Source: JBKEHD01 sp046710445
Lineage (GTDB): Bacteria; Pseudomonadota; Alphaproteobacteria; Rickettsiales; Midichloriaceae
NCBI GenBank assembly: GCA_046710445.1
Contig: JBKEHD010000023.1
Coordinates: 1-16,834, forward strand
Reading direction: 5' to 3'
Length of the DNA: 16,834 nt
The notes under the pieces: generated by a model
Database searches by the model: none
The model's input: the letters and a program-made list of their open reading frames with translations, nothing else
Told to the model about the DNA's origin: nothing
Part shown: one piece after another, positions 7,163 to 15,041 of the stretch
Layout: each line of letters starts with the position of its first letter
How positions within the stretch are numbered: position 1 is the first letter of the stretch
Program-made: the position numbers and the translations under genes

Positions 7163-7190
7163 ATTATAATGAAAATTCTCTTTTTGGCAA
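7163..7190 (-). promoter_or_regulatory. Sigma70-type promoter for the repeat-protein unit
   Basis: Minus strand: TTGCCA (7190-7185), a 16-base spacer, then a perfect TATAAT (7168-7163). A tract of nine A residues on the same strand (7199-7191) lies just upstream of the -35, like an UP element. The predicted transcript start near 7156 leaves a leader of about 30 bases containing the Shine-Dalgarno sequence. This is the closest match to consensus I found in the window. Confidence 0.65.
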
Positions 7191-7229
7191 TTTTTTTTTG
7201 CAAAAAAACGAATACAACGACAGATTGAG

Positions 7230-7955
7230 TTATTTAACGCTTAACTCTTTTATCAAAATATCCCTTATATCGGGTATTTTGATATGCTGAGGAAAAAATA
7301 TATGCTGCTCTATAAAATGTTGAAAAATTTTAAGACCATTTAAAATTTCATCTTTGCTTGCATCCATCTCTTCATTAATAAAAAATAATGGGATTTTGAA
7401 TAATTTGTCACTATATTTTTCACCCACCTCTCTTGTAACAGCATTGCCAGTTTTTGGTGAAATATAATATATATCTTTTTTACTTTTAGTAACTGCACAT
7501 TCAGACCAATTTAATGAATAACCGCAACTATTCAATAATCTAGCTTCAAAATTCACATACATCTTAAAATTATGCAAAAGATCATCTTTGTTTTTTAAAC
7601 TTTCTATTAAATCAATTGTCTCTTGGTACATAAGAGTATTTAATTCTTTTTCTTTTAAAGAGCATAACAACATCTGAAGTGCGCAATTAAGAATCAAAAG
7701 CTTATGCCTTACAAACATTATTTTTGATAACACGTGATCTTGCACATACAAATCTACATACCCCAATTGTTCAGACAACCTTGCTTTCCAACAAACATCC
7801 ACTACATTTCCAGCTATTATATCATGTTTTTTCTTAGAAATTCTTGATAATCCAGAAACAATCCCGTGATTCTTTGTCAAACACTTGACGATAATAAATT
7901 TTTCTTGGAATAGTTGAGATGAAAGTATAATACCTACATCTTTTATTTTTATCAC
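7230..7955 (-). CDS. recO: DNA repair protein RecO
   Basis: A 241-residue RecO, the mediator that with RecR loads RecA on SSB-coated single-stranded DNA. The N-terminal OB fold (about residues 1-80) has the family pattern DVGIILSSQLFQEKF followed by KNHGIVSGLSR. The helical C-terminal part contains FEARLLNSCGYSLNW (about 137-151) and SPKTGNAV, the region that carries a zinc-binding Cys4 site in some RecO proteins. Only two cysteines are left here, so zinc binding is unlikely. The start is GTG at 7955, which agrees with the usual RecO N terminus; no Shine-Dalgarno sequence is visible. It follows glpX by 15 bases and is probably co-transcribed with it. The sequence is divergent but the fit is consistent from end to end. 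Confidence 0.85.
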   Translation of the reverse strand: MIKIKDVGIILSSQLFQEKFIIVKCLTKNHGIVSGLSRISKKKHDIIAGNVVDVCWKARLSEQLGYVDLYVQDHVLSKIMFVRHKLLILNCALQMLLCSLKEKELNTLMYQETIDLIESLKNKDDLLHNFKMYVNFEARLLNSCGYSLNWSECAVTKSKKDIYYISPKTGNAVTREVGEKYSDKLFKIPLFFINEEMDASKDEILNGLKIFQHFIEQHIFFPQHIKIPDIRDILIKELSVK

Positions 7956-7970
7956 AAAATTATAAATTAA

Positions 7971-8906
7971 TTATTCTAATATTTTGGATTTCACAGTTAA
8001 TATTTTCTTTTGAGAAGAGTCCATCAATAATGTCTCTACCAAATGATACCCATTTCCTTTTTTTACCCCAGATACCAAATCTCCATCAGTTATACCAGAA
8101 GCTGCAAAAATCACATCACCTTTTACCAAATCGTTTACTGAATAAACAGCATCAAGATTTTTTATACCTAATTTTTTGGCTCTGCTCTTTTGATCTTCAT
8201 TTTGAAATATAAATTTACAGAACATATGCCCACCTATGCACTTTAAAGCCGATGCAGCCAACACACCTTCTGGTGCACCACCAATGCCAATATACATATC
8301 TACATCATTATCATTACTAGCAGCAAGAATAGATGCACTTATATCTCCATCCTCAATTAGTATTATTTTTGCTCCGGCTTCTCGTATATCATTTATTAAA
8401 TCTGTATGCCTCTCTCTATTTAAAACAATAACCTTCAGATCATCAACATTACACTTTTTAAATTTAGCAAGATTTGATAAATTTTCCTTCGGGGATAAAG
8501 ATAATTTTACGGTATCCTCTGGGTATTGCGCACCTATTACTATTTTTTCCATATATACATCTGGTGCTTGAACAAATGTATTTTTACGTCCTATTGCAAT
8601 CACAGACATAGAACCATTTTGTCCTTTAGCACAAAGAGAGGTTCCTTCTAACGGGTCAACAGCTATTTCAAATTCCTCAACACCCATTCCCAATTGCTCG
8701 CCTATATATAACATAGGAGCATTATCTCTTTCACCTTCGCCAATTGAAACAGAAATTTTTATCTTTAATTTATTTAATTCTAATCTCATTAAATCTGTTG
8801 CACATTTATCTGCCGCAACATTATCGCCCTTCCCTATCCATTTGTGACAATTTATTGATGTTTTTTCAACAATATTTAATATATCTAACAACAGAGAGTT
8901 ATTCAT
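7971..8906 (-). CDS. glpX: Class II fructose-1,6-bisphosphatase GlpX
   Basis: A 311-residue class II FBPase that hydrolyses fructose 1,6-bisphosphate to fructose 6-phosphate, the committed step of gluconeogenesis. All metal and substrate motifs are present: GKGDNVAAD (25-33, D33), GEGERDNAPMLY (56-67, E57), DPLEGT (84-89, D84 and E87), GIGGAPEG (207-214, E213) and FAASGITDG (267-275). The sequence is complete at both ends, with an ATG start and no clear Shine-Dalgarno sequence. It is divergent from rpe across 85 bases. Together they suggest that sugar phosphates are made from three-carbon precursors and passed to the non-oxidative pentose-phosphate pathway for nucleotides. This is a known trait of Anaplasmataceae, which lack glucose uptake and full glycolysis. 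Confidence 0.95.
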   Translation of the reverse strand: MNNSLLLDILNIVEKTSINCHKWIGKGDNVAADKCATDLMRLELNKLKIKISVSIGEGERDNAPMLYIGEQLGMGVEEFEIAVDPLEGTSLCAKGQNGSMSVIAIGRKNTFVQAPDVYMEKIVIGAQYPEDTVKLSLSPKENLSNLAKFKKCNVDDLKVIVLNRERHTDLINDIREAGAKIILIEDGDISASILAASNDNDVDMYIGIGGAPEGVLAASALKCIGGHMFCKFIFQNEDQKSRAKKLGIKNLDAVYSVNDLVKGDVIFAASGITDGDLVSGVKKGNGYHLVETLLMDSSQKKILTVKSKILE

Positions 8907-8991
8907 AATTAATTGATCTTAAATATAATTCTTAACATTCTTAAATATTTGTGCAAGAATGGCAAGTAATTAGTTTTTATGTTTAATATCT

Positions 8992-9657
8992 GTGAGAAGG
9001 AACAAGATATCAGCCTCAATATTGTCTGCAGATTTTTCAAATTTGGGAAATGAGGTGCGTACATTATCAAACGCTGGTGTAGACTCTATACACCTCGATA
9101 TAATGGATGGAAAATTTGTACCAAATATTAGTTTTGGTCCACAAGTAGTAAAATCTATAAGAAAAGAAACGAAATTACCATTCAAAGTGCATTTAATGGT
9201 GGAAGAGCCTGAGTTATATATACAGCAATTTGTAGATGCAGGAGCAGAAACAATAATTTTTCACATTGAAAGCACTAGATATCCGCATAATTTAATAAAA
9301 CAAATAAAAAATTATGGCGTGAAAGTGGGTGTTGCTCTAAATCCATCAACCTCAGAGAGTTCTCTGGAATATATTTATAATGAATTGAATGAGATTCTAG
9401 TTATGACTGTAAATCCAGGTTTTTCAGGGCAACAATTTATAAACTCTCAATTGGAAAAAATTAACAAAATAAGTTCTATGATTTTTAAAAATGACTTGAT
9501 TGACCTTGGAGTAGATGGAGGAATAAATCCAGACACATTAAAAAGATGTTCTGAAAAAGGCGCAAATCTAGCCATTGTAGGGGATTATTTATTTGCAAAG
9601 GATAGTATACAGAATAATGCAAAAAATATTGTCAAATCATTTAATAATAGTTTATAA
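8992..9657 (+). CDS. rpe: Ribulose-phosphate 3-epimerase
   Basis: A 221-residue TIM-barrel enzyme that interconverts ribulose 5-phosphate and xylulose 5-phosphate. The N-terminal SASILSADFSNLG is diagnostic. Metal ligands and acid/base residues are in place: H34 and D36 in IHLDIMDG, H67 in VHLMVEEPE, and D175 in VDGGI. The phosphate-binding loops NPGFSGQQF (141-149) and VGDYLF (196-201) are present; the latter has D where S or N is usual. The start is GTG at 8992. An in-frame TAG lies 21 bases upstream, and the family N terminus begins only a few residues in, so GTG is the only standard start that fits. No Shine-Dalgarno sequence precedes it. Confidence 0.95.
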   Translation: MRRNKISASILSADFSNLGNEVRTLSNAGVDSIHLDIMDGKFVPNISFGPQVVKSIRKETKLPFKVHLMVEEPELYIQQFVDAGAETIIFHIESTRYPHNLIKQIKNYGVKVGVALNPSTSESSLEYIYNELNEILVMTVNPGFSGQQFINSQLEKINKISSMIFKNDLIDLGVDGGINPDTLKRCSEKGANLAIVGDYLFAKDSIQNNAKNIVKSFNNSL

Positions 9658-9707
9658 TACTACAATTCGTAAGCTTATCATGTTAGCACTAAATATGTAC
9701 TATATAT

Positions 9708-11078
9708 ATGACTGCAAAAATTCTAATAGCTGATGATATTAAATTCAACATTGATATTTTAAAAAAAAAATTTCAAGAGAAGAATTACGAATTACACTTT
9801 GCTGATAATGGGCAAGAGGCACTTTCAAAGGCTATTTATTTAGCCCCAGACCTTATCATAATGGATATTATGATGCCTGTAATGGATGGGTTAAGTGCTT
9901 TAAGGGCAATAAGAATAACACCAAAAATATTCCATACCCCTGTCATAATCACCACTTCTCTTACTGCTACGGTAGATAAAGTAAGTGCTATATTATGTGG
10001 AGCGGATGATTATGTAGTAAAGCCAACCGACTATAAATTACTTATTGCAAGGATTGATTCTTTAATTAAGTCAAAATTTGTTTTAGATCAATTACTCATA
10101 AAGCTTGAAATAAACAATAGTCTATCAGCATTATTAAACAAAGAAATTCTGGTAAATGATTTATTCTTATCCAATAAAAAAATCTTATTCGTTAATTGTT
10201 ATACAGAAGAAACGAATAATACTATGAATGCAATGATATTAAAATTGATAAAAGAAGGATTTATCATTGATATTGTAACAGAGATAAATCAAACTCTCTT
10301 GAAGGCTTTAAATAATGATTATGAATTAATTATCATCAATGCTGAAGATAATCCCGAAACTATGCTTGAATTAGCTATAACAATTAAAAATAATAAAGAT
10401 ATAAAGCATATACCTTTATTAGGATTAATTGATCAATACAACCAAGATTCATTACTAAGATTTTTGGAAATAGGTATAAATGATTATCTCATATCTCCAT
10501 TTAATTTAGATGAGTTATTAGCTAGGATGAATAGACAATTAATAAAATTTAGATACGAAAAAAAATTGCGAGATGTTTACATAAAAACATCATTTATTGA
10601 TCATTTAACAGGATTGTATAGCAAACAATATCTTGAATCATATTTTATAAATGTTTTAGAAGATATAAAATGTAATAAAAAAAATTATTCATTTTGCATT
10701 ATAGATATAGATGATTTCAAAAAAATAAATGATACTTTTGGGCATGTTACGGGGGATATTATTTTAAAAGAAATATCAGATATAATATTAAAAACGTTAA
10801 GTGATTCAGATTTTGCAGCAAGATTTGGAGGCGAAGAATTTGTAGTGATACTTAAGGAAAAGACTGCTATTCAAGCAAAAGAAACACTAGAAAATATTTC
10901 TCATGAAATTGCACAATCTAAAACTCTAGATTACACAGCAAGATATATTGTCAAATACACTATTAGTGCCGGTATAAAAGATATAAGTGAAGACGATACT
11001 CTTCATTCTTTAATACATGAATCAGATATAAAACTTTATACAGCAAAAAGATCAGGAAAAAATATGATTGTTTCATAA
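9708..11078 (+). CDS. pleD: PleD-like response regulator, diguanylate cyclase
   Basis: A 456-residue protein with the domain order REC-REC-GGDEF of Caulobacter PleD. REC1 (about 3-120) is complete: D9/D10, phospho-acceptor D53 in IIMDIMMPVMDG, T83 and K105. REC2 (about 157-275) keeps the fold but lacks the acceptor, with INAEDNPE at the site, as in PleD, where it serves as a dimerisation adaptor. The GGDEF domain starts at DHLTGLY (298-304), has metal ligand D333, and carries an intact active site GGEEF (374-378). It should make cyclic di-GMP from two GTP upon phosphorylation. The inhibitory I-site RxxD appears as SDSD (365-368), missing the arginine. PleD homologues are known in Anaplasma and Ehrlichia, paired there with a PleC kinase; no kinase is adjacent here. 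Confidence 0.92.
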   Translation: MTAKILIADDIKFNIDILKKKFQEKNYELHFADNGQEALSKAIYLAPDLIIMDIMMPVMDGLSALRAIRITPKIFHTPVIITTSLTATVDKVSAILCGADDYVVKPTDYKLLIARIDSLIKSKFVLDQLLIKLEINNSLSALLNKEILVNDLFLSNKKILFVNCYTEETNNTMNAMILKLIKEGFIIDIVTEINQTLLKALNNDYELIIINAEDNPETMLELAITIKNNKDIKHIPLLGLIDQYNQDSLLRFLEIGINDYLISPFNLDELLARMNRQLIKFRYEKKLRDVYIKTSFIDHLTGLYSKQYLESYFINVLEDIKCNKKNYSFCIIDIDDFKKINDTFGHVTGDIILKEISDIILKTLSDSDFAARFGGEEFVVILKEKTAIQAKETLENISHEIAQSKTLDYTARYIVKYTISAGIKDISEDDTLHSLIHESDIKLYTAKRSGKNMIVS

Positions 11079-11105
11079 AAAAACAGAGAAATTAAATATT
11101 CCATA

Positions 11106-11133
11106 TTGAATTATTATTTTTTCTTACTATATA
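11106..11133 (+). promoter_or_regulatory. Candidate promoter of htpG
   Basis: TTGAAT (11106-11111), a 16-base spacer, and TATATA (11128-11133) lie 27 bases before the htpG ATG. It reads as sigma70-like. I do not see a CCCCAT-type -10 that would mark a heat-shock (sigma32) promoter. In AT-rich DNA such matches arise by chance, so the call is weak. Confidence 0.3.
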
Positions 11134-11160
11134 TAAAGAAAGGTAATTTTACGCATAGAC

Positions 11161-13056
11161 ATGTCTGTACAAAAACAAACAAAAAAATTTGACGCCGAAA
11201 TTGGAAAAGTATTAAATTTAGTTATCAATTCTATTTATACAAATAAAGAAATATTTTTGAGAGAGCTAATATCAAATTCCTCAGATGCATGTGATAAACT
11301 TAGGTATCAATCCATAAATAATCCTAGCTTAATAAAAAATGATTCTGAATTCAAAATTTCAGTTAATATAGATTCAGAGCAAAAAACCATTACCATTACA
11401 GATAATGGAATAGGAATGAGCAAAGAGGAATTGATAAATAATTTAGGCACAATAGCAAGCTCTGGAACTCAAAAATTTATTGATCAATTATCAAAAAACA
11501 AAGAAGAAAAAGATTATAATCTCATTGGACAATTTGGTGTAGGGTTTTATTCTTCTTTTATGGTTTCTGATAATGTTACAGTAATCACAAAGAAAGCAGG
11601 AGAAACAGAAGCTTATAAATGGATATCTGATGGGAAAAATGAATATTCTATAGAAAGTCATAATGAGGAAAACTTTGATCATGGAACAAAAATAATATTG
11701 CTATTAAAAGAATCTGAAGTTGAATTTTTAGAATCACACAGAATTCGCCATATAATAAATACATATTCTGATCATATAGGTTTCACAATAGAATTAATAA
11801 ACAACCAAGAAGATGCTGAAATTGTTAACAAAGGTGTAGCAATATGGATGAAAAACACATCTGAAATCTCTAAGGAAGAATACGAAGAATTTTTTAGTCA
11901 CGTATCACATTTTCCAGGGAAACCTTGGATGACATTACATAATAAGGTTGAAGGTGCATTAGAATATAATAATTTATTATTTATACCGGAAAACAAACCA
12001 TTTGACTTATTTCACCCAGATAGAAAAACAAGAGTTAAGTTGTATATAAAAAGAGTATTTATCTCTGAAGAAGGAAATGATCTTATACCATCTTACTTAA
12101 GATTTTTAAGAGGTGTTGTTGATTCTGAAGATTTACCATTAAACATCAGCAGAGAAACTTTACAAAACAATGTTATTGTTCATAAAATAAAAAAATCTAT
12201 AGTAAAAAAAGTATTGAGTAGTCTAAAGAAAAAAGCAGTAAAAAATCCAGATGAATACGAAAAATTCTGGAATAATTTCAGCGAAGTTCTTAAAGAAGGT
12301 CTTTGCGAAAACACATTAGAAGAAAAAGAACAAATATTGGAAATTTGTAAATTTAATTCAACAAAAAATCCAGACACATTAATAGGGCTGGATGATTACA
12401 TCAAAAACATGATAGAGGGTCAAAAACATATATACTTCTTAAACGGGGATAATTTAGACTCTCTCAAAAAAAATCCACAATTGGAAGGGTTTAAAAAAAG
12501 AGATATAGAAGTTTTACTACTGAAAGATCACGTCGATAATTTTTGGGTAAACGCTATTAACAAATATAAAGATATTGAATTGCATTCTATTTTAAGCAAT
12601 AAAATAAATTTAGATGAGATAAAAAATCTAGATACTAATAACAAAGAAGAAAAAGATACAGTAAACAAAGCCCTAACTAAAGATGTTTTGAAATTACTAG
12701 AATTTATCAAAAATATTTTGGGTGATAAAGTCAAAGAAGTTGTTGTATCTACCAAATTAGTAGATAGCCCTGCATGTATATCAATTACGGAAGGTTCTAT
12801 GAGTCCAAGGATGGAAAAGTTTTTAATAGAGCAAAAGCAGATGCCAAATAAATCTGCACGTATATTAGAGATTAATCCTAATCATGTAATAATGAAAAAA
12901 ATAAATAATTCATTACAAAAAGACATAAAAAATGATCAGGATGCAAATCTGATACATGTTATTTATGTGCAAGCATGTTTAATTGAAGGAGATTCTATAG
13001 ATAGCCCTAGTGATTTTGCTCAACAATTAAACTCACTCCTTGAAAAAATTGTTTGA
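11161..13056 (+). CDS. htpG: Chaperone HtpG (bacterial Hsp90)
   Basis: A 631-residue, full-length Hsp90. The N-terminal GHKL ATPase domain has ELISNSSDACDKLR (35-48, catalytic E35 and N39), DNGIGM (81-86), LGTIASSGT (95-103) and GQFGVGFYSSFMV (123-135). The middle domain contains RGVVDSEDLPLNISRE with the ATP-contacting arginine near residue 331. The C-terminal dimerisation domain ends without the eukaryotic EEVD, as expected. It acts in the cytosol as an ATP-driven chaperone for client maturation and stress recovery. The ATG at 11161 gives the normal N terminus (KFDAEIGKVLNLVINSIY). The nearest purine-rich box (AAAGG) lies 17 bases upstream, too far for a standard Shine-Dalgarno sequence. 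Confidence 0.97.
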   Translation: MSVQKQTKKFDAEIGKVLNLVINSIYTNKEIFLRELISNSSDACDKLRYQSINNPSLIKNDSEFKISVNIDSEQKTITITDNGIGMSKEELINNLGTIASSGTQKFIDQLSKNKEEKDYNLIGQFGVGFYSSFMVSDNVTVITKKAGETEAYKWISDGKNEYSIESHNEENFDHGTKIILLLKESEVEFLESHRIRHIINTYSDHIGFTIELINNQEDAEIVNKGVAIWMKNTSEISKEEYEEFFSHVSHFPGKPWMTLHNKVEGALEYNNLLFIPENKPFDLFHPDRKTRVKLYIKRVFISEEGNDLIPSYLRFLRGVVDSEDLPLNISRETLQNNVIVHKIKKSIVKKVLSSLKKKAVKNPDEYEKFWNNFSEVLKEGLCENTLEEKEQILEICKFNSTKNPDTLIGLDDYIKNMIEGQKHIYFLNGDNLDSLKKNPQLEGFKKRDIEVLLLKDHVDNFWVNAINKYKDIELHSILSNKINLDEIKNLDTNNKEEKDTVNKALTKDVLKLLEFIKNILGDKVKEVVVSTKLVDSPACISITEGSMSPRMEKFLIEQKQMPNKSARILEINPNHVIMKKINNSLQKDIKNDQDANLIHVIYVQACLIEGDSIDSPSDFAQQLNSLLEKIV

Positions 13057-13122
13057 ATATGTATGTTTACAATTCGATTTTTTAGATTACATTTGATGAT
13101 AATTAAATTTAGATAAAATTGT

Positions 13123-13683
13123 ATGTATAATAATAAAAATGATCAAAGTTGGCATGCAACTACCATACTTTCAATTAGAAATAATAAAGAAGTTATAATA
13201 ATAGGAGATGGTCAGGTAACATTAGGACATACCGTTGTTAAAAATTCAGCAAATAAAATAAGAACTTTAGCTAATGATACCATAATAGCTGGATTTGCAG
13301 GTGCTACAGCTGATGCTTTCACATTATTTGGCAGACTTGAAGAAAAATTAGATAAGTATTCAAACAAATTACTCAGAGCATCAGTTGAATTGGCAAAAGA
13401 TTGGAGATTAGATAAATATCTAAGAAGATTAGAAGCAATGATCATAGTCTCTGACAAAACCAATACCTTTATTATTTCAGGATCTGGAGATGTATTAGAA
13501 CCTGAAGATGGGATAGCGGCAATTGGATCTGGTGGGAATTATGCATTATCCGCTGCCAAAGCACTAATTGATATTGATGGAATAAAATTGGAAGAGATAG
13601 CGAAAAAAAGCCTAAAAATCGCTGCAGATATATGTATCTACACCAATCATAATACAGTGATGAAAACAATAAAAATAGATTGA
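13123..13683 (+). CDS. hslV: ATP-dependent protease subunit HslV
   Basis: A 186-residue peptidase of the proteasome-like HslUV (ClpQY) protease. A 12-residue propeptide ending WHA precedes T13, the N-terminal threonine nucleophile of the mature enzyme (TTILSIR). The body shows the family patterns GDGQVTLG (28-35), IAGFAGATADAFTLF and AIGSGGNYALSAAKAL. It forms two stacked hexamers that degrade proteins unfolded by the HslU ATPase. hslU normally lies next to hslV but is not here; the next gene is unrelated. The start ATG agrees with relatives and no Shine-Dalgarno sequence is present. A hairpin with a 20-base loop follows immediately after the stop. Confidence 0.95.
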   Translation: MYNNKNDQSWHATTILSIRNNKEVIIIGDGQVTLGHTVVKNSANKIRTLANDTIIAGFAGATADAFTLFGRLEEKLDKYSNKLLRASVELAKDWRLDKYLRRLEAMIIVSDKTNTFIISGSGDVLEPEDGIAAIGSGGNYALSAAKALIDIDGIKLEEIAKKSLKIAADICIYTNHNTVMKTIKID

Positions 13684-13716
13684 TGCTCTCAATATCTTAA
13701 TATACAATCAGAGCAT
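13683..13716 (+). terminator. Inverted repeat after hslV, possible weak terminator
   Basis: ATGCTCT (13683-13689) and AGAGCAT (13710-13716) are perfect seven-base arms separated by 20 AT-rich bases, beginning at the last base of the hslV stop codon. The sequence after it (atttgtatttt) is T-rich but broken. It could attenuate transcripts or serve as a binding site. The loop is long for a standard terminator. Confidence 0.3.
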
Positions 13717-13727
13717 ATTTGTATTTT

Positions 13728-13733
13728 AGGAAG
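13728..13733 (+). promoter_or_regulatory. Shine-Dalgarno deciding the start at 13737
   Basis: AGGAAG, with AGGA five bases before ATG at 13737. It favours this ATG over the in-frame TTG at 13719, which lies upstream of the site. Confidence 0.7.
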
Positions 13734-13736
13734 AAA

Positions 13737-14243
13737 ATGACAGATACAAAGTTACATAGATTATTTAATTATATTGAACAAGGGAAATATGATTCTGTAA
13801 AACAATACGCAGAACAAAATCCATATTTATTAGCAATAAGTTCATCTTCATATGAATATAAAACTCCTATTTGTTACTTAGCAGACAAGCAAGAGTATGA
13901 TATAGCCCTTTATTGCGCTAAATTAAATCTAGACGCCTTATCTGAAGATTGCGACGGCTTTTCAGGTAATAATATTGTTTTTGATTTGGTATATAAAGAT
14001 ATTGAGACAGCGTACAAATTTGCTGAGTTAAATAAAGATACAGTAAATATTCATGTAATAAAAAGTATTATATTGACTAATAAAGAATACGTCGTTCAAT
14101 TTACAAAATTAAATCCTGAAGTTTTATATGATAATTATTCAAATTATGAAATTATACCAAATTTAATAAAAGAAGGTTTAACAGAATTAGCAAACGATAT
14201 GATTGATATCGCAGAAAATTATGATGCAAAAGTTGATTTATAA
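13737..14243 (+). CDS. Possible ankyrin-like protein
   Basis: A 168-residue soluble protein from the ATG chosen by its Shine-Dalgarno sequence. An in-frame TTG at 13719 would add six residues but has no support. I do not recognise a family with certainty. The first part (LFNYIEQGKYDSVKQYAEQNPYLL, about residues 9-32) and the second (TPICYLADKQEYDIALYCAKLN, about 43-64) have the helix-loop-helix spacing and the TPxxY/A core of ankyrin repeats. Later segments (AYKFAELN, VVQFTKLN, LANDMIDIAEN) repeat the same alternating helical rhythm in more degenerate form. There are no membrane helices or signal peptide. Ankyrin-repeat proteins are abundant in Rickettsiales and some are type IV effectors. 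It sits alone between hslV and the ZIP gene. Confidence 0.6.
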   Translation: MTDTKLHRLFNYIEQGKYDSVKQYAEQNPYLLAISSSSYEYKTPICYLADKQEYDIALYCAKLNLDALSEDCDGFSGNNIVFDLVYKDIETAYKFAELNKDTVNIHVIKSIILTNKEYVVQFTKLNPEVLYDNYSNYEIIPNLIKEGLTELANDMIDIAENYDAKVDL

Positions 14244-14295
14244 TTACTATGCTGTTTAAATATATGAAGACTGAATATCATCAATTGTAATTGTA

Positions 14296-15018
14296 GTGGA
14301 TTTACACAAATATTTATCAGTATTTCATGAAATAGCTATTTATTTATCTATACCTATATTGGCTATAATTCTAAGCAGCATACTCTGTAAAATATTGGTA
14401 ATTACACCAAATTTCAAAAGTATCATACAACATTTTAGTGCAGGAGTTGTGTTTTCAGCATTATCAGTTGAGTTAATTCCTGAATTATACCACACAGCTT
14501 TTAAAATTCAGTTAATAGCTGGTTTTGTACTAGGTACAGCATTGATGCTTTTTATACAGTGGTTATTTAGCAACAAAGAGGGGCATCATGCTCATAAATC
14601 TATATCTACGTTATTAATAGCAGTTGGTATTGATATATTTATAGATGGGTTGCTAGTTGGTATAAGCTTTACAATTAGCGTCGCTAAAGGATTATTAATT
14701 AGCATTGCACTATCTTTAGAACTGCTATTCTTAGTATTATCGGTGGATGTATCTTTACAAAAAGCTAAAAAGAAATTTTCGACAATTGTTTTAACAAATA
14801 TTGCATTTGCCTTATTGGTTCTATTAGGATCCACAATAGGGTTGTTATTTGTTAATGCTTCTCATAGTACGCTGGTTGGCGTCACATCATTTGCAGCAGC
14901 GGCATTGTTATATCTTGTCACAGAAGAGCTATTAAAAGAAGCTCATGAAGAAAAGGAAAATATGTTTTCCACAAGCATGTTTTTTCTTGGTTTTTTAATT
15001 ATATTATTATTAAAGTAA
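14296..15018 (+). CDS. ZIP-family metal transporter
   Basis: A 240-residue membrane protein with about eight hydrophobic helices (near 13-35, 44-66, 71-91, 103-125, 130-150, 162-185, 190-212 and 224-240), the ZIP topology. A short His-rich loop (HHAH, 97-100) lies between helices 3 and 4, as in ZIP proteins. Helix 4 carries DIFIDGLLVG (D113, D117, G118) and helix 5 has E142, the positions that form the binuclear metal site in the family. H is replaced by D at the first site, so metal preference (zinc, iron or manganese) cannot be predicted. ALLYLVTEELLKEAHE near the C terminus also fits. It likely imports a divalent metal across the inner membrane. The start is GTG with no Shine-Dalgarno sequence. 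Confidence 0.75.
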   Translation: MDLHKYLSVFHEIAIYLSIPILAIILSSILCKILVITPNFKSIIQHFSAGVVFSALSVELIPELYHTAFKIQLIAGFVLGTALMLFIQWLFSNKEGHHAHKSISTLLIAVGIDIFIDGLLVGISFTISVAKGLLISIALSLELLFLVLSVDVSLQKAKKKFSTIVLTNIAFALLVLLGSTIGLLFVNASHSTLVGVTSFAAAALLYLVTEELLKEAHEEKENMFSTSMFFLGFLIILLLK

Positions 15019-15021
15019 GAT

Positions 15022-15041
15022 TTTCTAAAAATATTTAGAAA
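15022..15041. terminator. Hairpin between convergent genes, weak terminator
   Basis: TTTCTAAA and TTTAGAAA form a perfect eight-base stem with a four-base loop. It lies between the ZIP gene stop and the end of the convergent NDUFS4-family gene, whose last codons it overlaps. The stem is AT-rich and there is no long T run, so termination strength is doubtful. Confidence 0.35.

Noticed and set aside
7193..7208. Perfect palindrome of seven T, GC, seven A as a recO terminator
   Set aside because: It has no GC-rich stem and no separate T run after a hairpin. It is better explained as an A tract upstream of the repeat-protein promoter.
8236..8571. 111-residue plus-strand frame inside glpX
   Set aside because: It is a shadow of the complete, motif-rich glpX on the opposite strand.
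13719..13736. TTG start giving six extra residues to the ankyrin-like gene
   Set aside because: The Shine-Dalgarno sequence AGGAAG lies inside this stretch and is spaced for the ATG at 13737.
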